Assembly: GCA_030590405.1 (NCBI GenBank)
Contig: JAUUYO010000154.1
Location: forward strand, 1-8,311
Length of the DNA: 8,311 nucleotides
Reading direction: 5' to 3'
Source of the DNA: Kangiellaceae bacterium
GTDB lineage: Bacteria > Pseudomonadota > Gammaproteobacteria > Enterobacterales > Kangiellaceae
The stretch's first letter is position 1. Every line of letters starts with the position of its first letter. Positions 1-5,416 of this stretch are shown here, piece after piece. The translations under genes and the position numbers were made by a program. The notes under the pieces are model-generated. The model saw only the letters and a program-made list of their open reading frames with translations, made no database searches and was not told the DNA's origin.

Positions 1-1198
1 AGAATAATGCCTGCCTGTCATAAAAAGAATGATTGAAGCGTTTGCGAAAACAACCCTTTTTTCTGTTTGTCAAGATACTCATTGAGGAAAATAAGGCAGG
101 CTTAAATTCTTCACCGAGAATTGCTGCCTCACCTGACGATTGATTGACATTCACAATAATATGTTGGAATTTTTCAAGCATTAGATTAAATGCTAGCCCT
201 ATCTTTGCGATTTCGTCATTAGAATCTGTGCTAACACGTAATGACAAGTCATTATCTTGAGAAATAGACGATATAGTTTTGATCAATAAACTAACAGGCT
301 TTAAGATGAGTATTGATAGCCAAAACATCACCCCAACAGCAACCAAACTTAAGATAAAACCAACGACGTTGGTCAATAATAAAAAGCGATCAATATTACC
401 AACTTCTTCGCTAACGAGATTTTTCAACCGTTCCGATAGAGCTTTGAGCAAGTCTTCCGCAATATGTACTTTTTCTCTCATTTCTCCCTGAAGCCCCAAA
501 CTGCTCGTCAAGCCTTTAGTGATACTGCTTTCTACCAGAGACTCAAAACCTGCCTGATAGCGAGTCATGTCCTTCACAATAGCGTCTCTCAAGGCAACAT
601 CCAAATGAACCTCTGCCAGCGATTGAGCAAATATTTTCATATTATTGTTAAATTTATCCATATATTTTTTATCTGAACGAAGCATAAAGTCTTTTTCATT
701 ACGTCGCAGCTGCAGCATATTGGCTCTTAAGGTTTGGTTTTCTGATCGCTTAATCTGCTCTTCAGCACTGTGAACAGCATCTCTCAAAGCGCCATATAAG
801 CCATCTTTTGAGGTCAATCCAATTTTCTGCTGAATAGCGACTAAATTATTAAAGGATTTCTGATATTTCCTCAGAGATAGCAACAATAATTCGACATCGC
901 TATTATTCATGCCAACTTGATCGACACTCATTTTTAAATGCTCAATGTGTTGCTCAATAACTTCAAAACCAGTATTAAACTGGTCTTTGTATTTCAATGT
1001 CTTACGAGCAAGAAAATCCTTTTCATTACGCCTAAGCATTAGCATGTCAGCCTCAACTCTTGTAATGTTGATTTCTACTGCATCGTAATTTTTCAGCTTT
1101 TTAGTCGTCGATTGACTTAATAACAGAATTCCTGATGTGGAGATAAATATTAAAACTCCGGCCGCAATGAATTTCTGTTTAATGTTCAAATGCAACAT
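1..1198 (-). CDS. Methyl-accepting chemotaxis protein with HBM sensor domain (N-terminal part; runs off the left edge)
   Basis: This is an inner-membrane chemoreceptor of the HBM (helical bimodular) type, read as 399 open codons from ATG at 1198 to the window edge. Visible in order: TM1 (about residues 10-27), a helical periplasmic sensor (28-270), TM2 (about 271-297) and a HAMP domain (about 298-350, with LKPVSLLIKTI and NDEIAKIGLAFNLML). The sensor carries two copies of a signature helix, LRRNEKDFLARK (55-66) and LRRNEKDFMLRS (164-175), one per four-helix bundle as in HBM receptors. Known HBM receptors bind small organic acids or polyamines; the ligand here cannot be read. A GGAGGT lies only 3 nt before the ATG, so the next codon, TTG, is a possible start. 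After GEEF (362-365) the sequence becomes basic and unlike the expected coiled-coil methylation region, so the gene may be disrupted. The receptor class is secure; whether the protein is intact is not. Confidence 0.85.
   Translation of the reverse strand, partial: MLHLNIKQKFIAAGVLIFISTSGILLLSQSTTKKLKNYDAVEINITRVEADMLMLRRNEKDFLARKTLKYKDQFNTGFEVIEQHIEHLKMSVDQVGMNNSDVELLLLSLRKYQKSFNNLVAIQQKIGLTSKDGLYGALRDAVHSAEEQIKRSENQTLRANMLQLRRNEKDFMLRSDKKYMDKFNNNMKIFAQSLAEVHLDVALRDAIVKDMTRYQAGFESLVESSITKGLTSSLGLQGEMREKVHIAEDLLKALSERLKNLVSEEVGNIDRFLLLTNVVGFILSLVAVGVMFWLSILILKPVSLLIKTISSISQDNDLSLRVSTDSNDEIAKIGLAFNLMLEKFQHIIVNVNQSSGEAAILGEEFKPALFSSMSILTNRKKGCFRKRFNHSFYDRQALF
9..101. repeat. 8-bp inverted repeat flanking the non-chemoreceptor tail
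   Basis: GCCTGCCT at 9-16 is matched by its exact reverse complement AGGCAGGC at 94-101. The right arm lies next to the codon (K366, 101-103) where the minus-strand receptor stops resembling its family. Such arms could be the ends of a small inserted element or simply a hairpin. No target-site duplication can be assessed because the window ends at position 1. Eight bases over this distance could arise by chance. Confidence 0.3.
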
Positions 1199-1229
1199 CC
1201 CACCTCCAAAACCTATTAATTAGATCATT

Positions 1230-1261
1230 AGTATAGACAAGATTTATTGATTTATTGTCAA
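1230..1261 (-). promoter_or_regulatory. Possible sigma70 promoter of the chemoreceptor gene
   Basis: On the minus strand TTGACA (1256-1261) is followed by TATACT (1230-1235), about 32 nt before the start codon. The -35 is perfect and the -10 good, but the 20-nt spacer is longer than the usual 16-18, so this is tentative. I saw no flagellar sigma28 pattern. Confidence 0.35.
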
Positions 1262-1290
1262 ATAATATTGGCGGCAAAAACCTGATTAGC

Positions 1291-1332
1291 CAGGTGTTTA
1301 ATTCAGGTGTTTAATTCAGGTGTTTAATTCAG
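1291..1332. repeat. 13-bp tandem repeat, three copies plus 3 bp
   Basis: CAGGTGTTTAATT occurs perfectly three times in a row (1291-1303, 1304-1316, 1317-1329), followed by a partial CAG. It lies between the end of phoR and the promoter region of the chemoreceptor gene, outside any reading frame I accept. Perfect copies suggest recent expansion by replication slippage. Copy number may vary between strains. Confidence 0.95.
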
Positions 1333-1334
1333 CG

Positions 1335-1363
1335 GATCAATTTAACATCAGGGTTGATTGATC
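1335..1363. other. Inverted repeat downstream of phoR, weak terminator candidate
   Basis: GATCAAT (1335-1341) pairs with ATTGATC (1357-1363) around a 15-nt loop, about 20 bp past the phoR stop codon. The stem is AT-rich and has no run of T after it in the direction of phoR transcription, so it does not qualify as a standard Rho-independent terminator. Nothing better is visible after phoR, so read-through into the chemoreceptor gene is possible. Confidence 0.3.
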
Positions 1364-1382
1364 TTTCATAGTTCAACCGGCT

Positions 1383-2726
1383 TTAGAGAGGAGGTATTGC
1401 TTGCTGCGTTTTTTTAGATTCGATAACCTGGGTTCGATAACCTGGAAAACATGCTGTAAAAGTAGAGCCAATTGTAAGCTCACTTTGAATATCTAAATAA
1501 CCACCGTAATTTTCCATAATATGTTTAACGATGGAAAGTCCTAAACCGGTGCCATTTACTTTACGGGTTCGATTAACATTGGCTCGAAAGAACCTTTCGG
1601 TAAGGCGGGATAAGTGTTCGCGCGCGATCCCTTCGCCATTGTCTACCACTTTTAAACAGGCGTTACCATCATCACTAAGCGACCAACACACTTTGATGAC
1701 TGCTCCCTCTGGCGAATATTTCACCGCATTGCTTAACAGGTTTTGGCATAAGCTGTAAAATTCAGCCTCAACCACTTTGACCAATAAATCGTCTTGTACG
1801 GTCAGTTTAATTTCATGGGTACCTTTAGCCTTAGTCTTAGTCTTTTGGAAGTCTGATACCAGGCTTTTTAACATAACTGGCACATCAACGGTATCACCTC
1901 GATCTTCTGAATAACCTTTTTCTTCTAGTTTAGACAATATAAGAAGATCGTTAAGGATCTGATCCATTCGCAATGCTTGAACATGAGCATTGTTAACAAT
2001 TTTACTCATAGAAGGCGGTAACTCTTCATCACCGTCTAACATTTCAAGGTATCCCGATATAACGGTGAGCGGCGTTCGTAATTCATGTGAGGCATTAGCG
2101 ATAAAAGCTTTGCGTAATTTTTGTAAAGCAATTCGCTGACTGATATCGCGGGCCGTTAGTAACGTTTTATCTTCGCCATATTGAATTTTTGTAACCATCA
2201 GGGTTTTAAGTTGGTCAACCGGCGAAGGTATTTCGACCTCATCTTTAACATCACGGGAATCCAACAATGCTAACATCGCCCCGTCTCTAACAATATTGCT
2301 TAATTTATGTCCTACATCGCTGTTTGGCTTCACACCCAATAAATCCTGTGATGTTTTATTTGCCCATTCAATCTCCAGGTTCTCATTAAGTACCACTGTC
2401 GCATCCGGCAATGCAGACATCACCGCATGATAGTGACTGGCTAGTTTCGATAAGTGTTTTTTTCGGTCCTTGTTGGATTTTTGACTGCGATAAATATGCT
2501 GAACAATAAGCTCCCAAATACCACTTGCATCAGGCGCACTTGATGACGGAGCGCCATTCCGGATCCAGCGCTCGAAACTCCTGAGTTGAATGACATTCCA
2601 ACCAATATACAGACAACTGTGGATCACAACGGAGACAGTCCAGTATCCAGAGACTAATCCGAAAATAACCGTAGAAACCAAGGTGATTAAAAGCCGGGAA
2701 AATTCCACGGACCATGCTGTGTTCAT
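1383..2726 (-). CDS. phoR: Phosphate regulon sensor histidine kinase PhoR
   Basis: This membrane-bound kinase senses phosphate status and phosphorylates PhoB. The 447 residues match E. coli PhoR in layout: two closely spaced membrane segments (about 10-27 and 29-48) with almost no periplasmic loop, a charged linker, a PAS domain (about 100-195), then HisKA and HATPase_c. The phosphorylated histidine is H214 in ANASHELRTPLTVISGYLEM. The ATP site shows the N box (NLLSNAVKYSP, N333), the G1 box (DNGEGI, 362-367) and the G2 box (GTGLGLSIVKH, 392-402). It starts 11 bp after the phoB stop codon, so the two form an operon. No strong ribosome binding site is visible. The last 16 residues result from a 14-bp tandem duplication that shifts the frame; with one copy the protein would end at residue 432, close to the 431 of E. 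coli PhoR. The catalytic core is unaffected. Confidence 0.96.
   Translation of the reverse strand: MNTAWSVEFSRLLITLVSTVIFGLVSGYWTVSVVIHSCLYIGWNVIQLRSFERWIRNGAPSSSAPDASGIWELIVQHIYRSQKSNKDRKKHLSKLASHYHAVMSALPDATVVLNENLEIEWANKTSQDLLGVKPNSDVGHKLSNIVRDGAMLALLDSRDVKDEVEIPSPVDQLKTLMVTKIQYGEDKTLLTARDISQRIALQKLRKAFIANASHELRTPLTVISGYLEMLDGDEELPPSMSKIVNNAHVQALRMDQILNDLLILSKLEEKGYSEDRGDTVDVPVMLKSLVSDFQKTKTKAKGTHEIKLTVQDDLLVKVVEAEFYSLCQNLLSNAVKYSPEGAVIKVCWSLSDDGNACLKVVDNGEGIAREHLSRLTERFFRANVNRTRKVNGTGLGLSIVKHIMENYGGYLDIQSELTIGSTFTACFPGYRTQVIESKKTQQAIPPL
1419..1446. repeat. 14-bp tandem duplication inside the 3' end of phoR
   Basis: TTCGATAACCTGGG (1419-1432) is followed directly by TTCGATAACCTGGA (1433-1446), 13 of 14 bases identical. 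Because 14 is not a multiple of three, the second copy changes the phoR reading frame. Removing one copy makes the minus strand read TTT CCA GGT TAT CGA ATC TAA, which stops at once. Confidence 0.95.
1825..1842. repeat. Hexamer repeat inside phoR
   Basis: TTAGCC, TTAGTC and TTAGTC follow each other and encode the lysine/threonine-rich KTKTKAK stretch of PhoR (about residues 295-301). This segment lies between the dimerisation helices and the ATPase domain. The repeat keeps the frame, so it only alters the length of a variable loop. Confidence 0.7.
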
Positions 2727-2737
2727 TAAAATAGGCT

Positions 2738-3433
2738 CTAATTAATATTTCCGTCAGAAAACATATAACCCATCCCTCTGACAGTAATGAGGTGCTCTTG
2801 TTTATCGAAAGGCTTTAATATTTTTCGTAATCTTAACATATGGACATCAACCGTTCTTTCCTCTAAATAAACTCCTTGCCCCCAGACAAAGTCCAGTAAT
2901 TGAGAACGAGAATAAACACGGTTTTTATGGGAAAGAAAAAATTTAAGTAAATTAAATTCTGCGCTGCCGATTGCTGTGAGCTTACCATCAATAAACAGCT
3001 GATGGGTCGCAAGATTCAGTTTAATTCCAAGAATATCGATATTTTGATCTTCCTTATTAGTAGAATTTCGGCGCAATAACGCCTTGACCCTGGCTTGAAA
3101 TTCTCTAATAGCAACCGGCTTAGTCATATAGTCGTCTGCGCCACTTTCTAAACCTTTCACCTTATCCATTTCTTCGGCGCGTGCGGTTAACATCATTGTT
3201 GGTATTTCAGATAAGACTTCATCTTGCTTAATGCGTTTTACAAATTCGACCCCCGACTCACCCGGCATCATCCAGTCGACAACCAACAGATCAGGACGAT
3301 TGGTCATTAAAATCTCTCTCGCTTGTTTTCCACTTTCAGCCTCTATTACCAGATAATCTTGTTTTTCTAAACAATAACGGAGCATTTCCCTGATGGGCTG
3401 CTCATCTTCTACTAGCATAATTTTTGCTGGCAT
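2738..3433 (-). CDS. phoB: Phosphate regulon response regulator PhoB
   Basis: This is a cytoplasmic OmpR-family transcription factor that, once phosphorylated by PhoR, binds Pho boxes and activates phosphate-scavenging genes. Its 231 residues match the family length (about 229). The receiver domain (1-120) has the acidic pocket E9/D10, the phosphorylation site D53 in VVDWMMPGESG, T83 of the LTARAEE segment and K105 in MTKP. The winged-helix domain (about 130-228) ends with the recognition helix ERTVDVHMLRLRKIL and the wing TVRGMGYMFS, nearly the E. coli sequence. It is first in an operon with phoR. The ATG at 3433 fits the family N-terminus, although only a weak GAG stands before it. A Pho box and a TATAAT lie upstream, which points to autoregulation. 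Confidence 0.97.
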   Translation of the reverse strand: MPAKIMLVEDEQPIREMLRYCLEKQDYLVIEAESGKQAREILMTNRPDLLVVDWMMPGESGVEFVKRIKQDEVLSEIPTMMLTARAEEMDKVKGLESGADDYMTKPVAIREFQARVKALLRRNSTNKEDQNIDILGIKLNLATHQLFIDGKLTAIGSAEFNLLKFFLSHKNRVYSRSQLLDFVWGQGVYLEERTVDVHMLRLRKILKPFDKQEHLITVRGMGYMFSDGNIN

Positions 3434-3465
3434 ATTTATTAACTCATTACAAAATAATTTGCAGG

Positions 3466-3471
3466 ATTATA
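3466..3471 (-). promoter_or_regulatory. -10 element of the phoBR promoter
   Basis: The minus strand reads a perfect TATAAT about 32 nt before the phoB start codon. The inner half of the Pho box lies 15-16 nt further upstream, where a -35 would be. This is the usual design of PhoB-activated promoters, in which the Pho box replaces a good -35. The gap to the Pho box is a few bases longer than in E. coli phoA. Confidence 0.6.
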
Positions 3472-3486
3472 GTTTCTATCGGAAAT

Positions 3487-3504
3487 ATGACTAGTTTATG
3501 ACAA
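3487..3504 (-). promoter_or_regulatory. Pho box (PhoB binding site) upstream of phoBR
   Basis: Read on the minus strand the site is TTGTCATAAACTAGTCAT: two heptamers TTGTCAT and TAGTCAT, 11 bp apart, against the known repeat CTGTCAT with a 4-bp AT-rich spacer. The matches are 6/7 and 5/7 with exact helical spacing. Its place ahead of phoB implies that PhoB~P activates its own operon. A lone plus-strand half-site TTGTCAT at 3526-3532 has no partner in register. Confidence 0.75.
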
Positions 3505-3568
3505 TTTGGGCTATTTTGTATTTGCTTGTCATATTATAGAGCAAACTCAACAATACTATGCCTGCATA

Positions 3569-3600
3569 CTATTTTAACAGACTTCTATTTTAACAGACTT
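3569..3600. repeat. Perfect 16-bp tandem duplication upstream of the acyl carrier protein gene
   Basis: CTATTTTAACAGACTT occurs twice without a gap (3569-3584 and 3585-3600). It lies in the phoB-ACP intergenic region, 79 bp before the preferred ACP start, so it would be in the leader or promoter of that gene. It may alter promoter spacing. Confidence 0.97.
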
Positions 3601-3678
3601 GTTTTGGGTAAAATGCCCGTGCATTCGATTTCAATAGTTGCTAGAATCCGCCGCAATTCACTTGTTCACGGTCCGCCT

Positions 3679-3936
3679 ATGTCAAATGCACAGTTAACTC
3701 TCGAAATAAAGCAACTGTTAATCAATACCCTTTCATTGGATATTTTACCCGCTGAAATGGATGATGATGCCTTGCTATTAGGCGATATTCCCGAATTTGA
3801 TTCCATGGCAATAGTCTCAGTCATCACCGCACTTGAAGAAAATTATGATTTTAGCTCGGCAGATGATGAACTGACCGCTGAAGTCTTTGAATCGATTGAG
3901 ACCGTGGTGGCTTTTGTTCAACAGCATATCCAGTAG
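3679..3936 (+). CDS. Stand-alone acyl carrier protein, exosortase-associated type
   Basis: This 85-residue acidic protein has the layout of an acyl carrier protein. The four-helix fold is plausible throughout, and the phosphopantetheine attachment serine is S42 in IPEFDSMAIV. Holo-ACP would carry an acyl chain as a thioester on that serine. The wording around the site (LLGDIPEFDSMA, then VITALEENYDF, DDELTAEVFES and a VVAFV tail) resembles, from memory, small ACPs encoded with exosortase/PEP-CTERM and acyl-CoA ligase genes more than the fatty-acid AcpP. No ligase, synthase or exosortase lies nearby, so the partner is unknown. I chose the ATG at 3679 because it gives the family length. The frame is open further upstream, with an ATG at 3613 that has a slightly better GGG before it. 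The gene diverges from phoB and precedes serA by 155 bp. Confidence 0.85.
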   Translation: MSNAQLTLEIKQLLINTLSLDILPAEMDDDALLLGDIPEFDSMAIVSVITALEENYDFSSADDELTAEVFESIETVVAFVQQHIQ

Positions 3937-4091
3937 CAGTCGTTTTTGTAGCAAAAAAGCTCAGGGAATTTCTAAGGCTTATTTCTAAAAAATATAACTA
4001 AAAAACACTATTAAACCATTAAATGACTAGCTAATTGAACATTTTTTTCATATGCTTTTGCTGTCAAATAACTGTTTAACGGAAATCCATC
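3937..4091. other. ACP-serA intergenic region, with a weak Pho-box-like repeat
   Basis: This AT-rich stretch probably holds the serA promoter, but I could not find a -35/-10 pair with normal spacing. A short hairpin, TTTTTG/CAAAAA (3943-3957), follows the ACP stop and is too weak to call a terminator. At 4061-4078 two heptamers, CTGTCAA and CTGTTTA, sit 11 bp apart like Pho-box half-sites (6/7 and 4/7 matches), only 13 nt before the serA start codon. That is an awkward place for an activator site. Confidence 0.4.
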
Positions 4092-5327
4092 GTGACTAGC
4101 CAAAATACTTCTTTAGCCAAAGACAACATCAAAATCGTTCTATTAGAAGGGATCCATCCGAGCGCTGAAGAAGTGTTTCGCAGTGATGGTTATAGCAGTA
4201 TATTTACTGCTGCTAAATCGTTGCCTCAGGATGAATTACGAGAAGTTTTGGCAGACGCTAACTTCTTAGGTATTCGCTCAAGAACCCAGGTCACACCAGA
4301 ATTATTAAGTTTTGCCCCTAAATTATCCGCAATTGGCTGTTTTTGTATTGGTACCAATCAGGTCGATCTTGAAGCGGCCACCAAGCAAGGTATTCCTGTA
4401 TTTAACGCCCCTTTTGCCAATACCCGTAGCGTGGCTGAATTAGTATTAGCAGAAATTATCTTACTGTTAAGAGGTGTACCCGCCAAGAATGCAGCTGCTC
4501 ACCGCGGTGAATGGTTGAAATCTGCCACCAATTCATTTGAAACCCGAGGCAAGATTTTAGGCATTGTTGGATACGGCCATATTGGCACTCAAATCGGCAT
4601 ACTGGCTGAAAATCTGGGTATGAAAGTGCAATTTTTTGATATCAATAAAAAACTGTCGCTTGGCAATGCACGCACAGCCAGCAGTTTCCATAAATTACTG
4701 GAAACCTCTGATGTGGTGACCTTTCATGTTCCCGAAACCGAGCAAACCCAAAACATGATGAACCAACAAGCTTTTGACCATCTCAAAAAAGGCGCAATCT
4801 TGGTGAATGCCTCTCGCGGAACGGTCGTTGATATTGACGCGCTTGCCAATGGATTGGAAACCGGCAAGGTGAATGGCGCAGCACTCGATGTTTTTCCAAT
4901 TGAGCCAAAATCCAATCAGGAAGAATTTGTGTCTAAATTGTGCCAATTTGATAATACCATTTTAACCCCTCATATCGGCGGCAGCACTAAAGAAGCTCAA
5001 GTGAATATTGGTATTGAAGTCAGCGAAAAATTGGTTAAATACAGTAATAATGGCTCAACTCTGTCGTCGGTTAATTTTCCGGAAGTGGGCTTACCGGAGT
5101 TAATGGGCAAGCATCGGATTTGCCATATTCACCATAATGAGCCTGGTATTTTAGCCAAAATCAATGATATGTTTTCTGAAAGCGGTGCGAATATCGTCTC
5201 ACAATACTTACAAACCAATGCAAATGTAGGTTATGTGGTAACGGATATCGATCAGACTTCCAGTGAGGATGCTTTTGAAAAAATGAAGTTGATCAAAGGG
5301 ACTATTAAGAGTCGGATCCTTTATTAA
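4092..5327 (+). CDS. serA: D-3-phosphoglycerate dehydrogenase SerA
   Basis: SerA oxidises 3-phosphoglycerate to 3-phosphohydroxypyruvate with NAD+, the first step of serine synthesis in the cytoplasm. The protein has 411 residues (E. coli 410) and aligns end to end. The substrate domain contains GCFCIGTNQVDL (82-93). The NAD-binding fold has GYGHIG (160-165), and the catalytic residues are R242 (SRGTVVD), E271 and H294 (TPHIGG). The C-terminal ACT domain (about 340-411) keeps the serine-sensing residues H347 and N349 in HIHHNEPG and ends in the typical RILY, so feedback inhibition by serine is expected. The start is GTG; it sits where the E. coli N-terminus begins, with GGAAA about 7 nt upstream. 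The gene lies alone between the ACP gene and ntrBC, and reads in the same direction as both. Confidence 0.98.
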   Translation: MTSQNTSLAKDNIKIVLLEGIHPSAEEVFRSDGYSSIFTAAKSLPQDELREVLADANFLGIRSRTQVTPELLSFAPKLSAIGCFCIGTNQVDLEAATKQGIPVFNAPFANTRSVAELVLAEIILLLRGVPAKNAAAHRGEWLKSATNSFETRGKILGIVGYGHIGTQIGILAENLGMKVQFFDINKKLSLGNARTASSFHKLLETSDVVTFHVPETEQTQNMMNQQAFDHLKKGAILVNASRGTVVDIDALANGLETGKVNGAALDVFPIEPKSNQEEFVSKLCQFDNTILTPHIGGSTKEAQVNIGIEVSEKLVKYSNNGSTLSSVNFPEVGLPELMGKHRICHIHHNEPGILAKINDMFSESGANIVSQYLQTNANVGYVVTDIDQTSSEDAFEKMKLIKGTIKSRILY

Positions 5328-5336
5328 AAAAGGATC
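5315..5336 (+). other. Hairpin overlapping the serA stop codon
   Basis: GATCCTTT (5315-5322) pairs with AAAGGATC (5329-5336) around a 6-nt loop, and the serA TAA lies in that loop. What follows is A-rich rather than T-rich, so it does not look like an intrinsic terminator for serA. Transcription may continue into ntrBC. Confidence 0.45.
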
Positions 5337-5366
5337 TAAAAAAACTATTTCATACTAGATCAAAAA

Positions 5367-5416
5367 AGCATAACGCGCACCAAAACCGTGCGACGCACTA
5401 AAATATGCGTTATGCT
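5367..5416. repeat. 10-bp perfect inverted repeat around the NtrC site
   Basis: AGCATAACGC (5367-5376) and GCGTTATGCT (5407-5416) are exact reverse complements separated by 30 bp. The interval contains the NtrC-type operator and a second, imperfect copy. The arms could be outer contact sites for another dimer or form a cruciform or RNA stem in the ntrB leader. Confidence 0.8.
5376..5392. promoter_or_regulatory. NtrC binding site upstream of ntrB
   Basis: CGCACCAAAACCGTGCG is a 17-bp dyad that keeps the GCAC-N7-GTGC core of the enterobacterial NtrC consensus TGCACY-N5-RGTGCA. Only the R position and the outermost bases differ. The next 17 bp (5394-5410) repeat the left half as CGCACTAAAATATGCG, but the right half is one base out of register, so at best it is a weak second site. 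In E. coli similar sites repress the glnL (ntrB) promoter, so autoregulation of ntrBC is the likely role here. I could not identify the -10/-35 or a sigma54 promoter. Confidence 0.7.

Noticed and set aside
279..676. Two 70-codon plus-strand reading frames (279-491 and 464-676)
   Set aside because: They lie opposite the chemoreceptor gene, whose minus-strand frame shows clear TM, HBM and HAMP signatures. Their own products have no recognisable pattern.
1291..1332. CRISPR array
   Set aside because: The units are 13 bp, directly adjacent and without spacers; this is a simple tandem repeat.
3526..3678. Upstream extension of the ACP frame from TTG 3526
   Set aside because: The extra 51 residues contain the duplicated 16-mer and have no ACP character. 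The start at 3679 gives the family length. The ATG at 3613 remains a minor alternative.
4695..4946. Minus-strand frames inside serA, and similar frames opposite ntrB, ntrC and phoR
   Set aside because: They are shadows of strongly conserved genes on the other strand and have no motif or ribosome binding site of their own.
5315..5340. Rho-independent terminator after serA
   Set aside because: There is an 8-bp stem, but it is followed by A and not T on the plus strand, and it includes the stop codon in its loop. On the minus strand there is also no T-run.
5394..5410. Second full NtrC site
   Set aside because: The left half GCAC is present, but the right half is one base out of register, so I only mention it as a weak partial site.
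5388..5411. GTG 5388 as the ntrB start
   Set aside because: It lies within the NtrC operator, has no ribosome binding site and makes the protein longer than the family. Later starts at 5412 or 5448 fit better.
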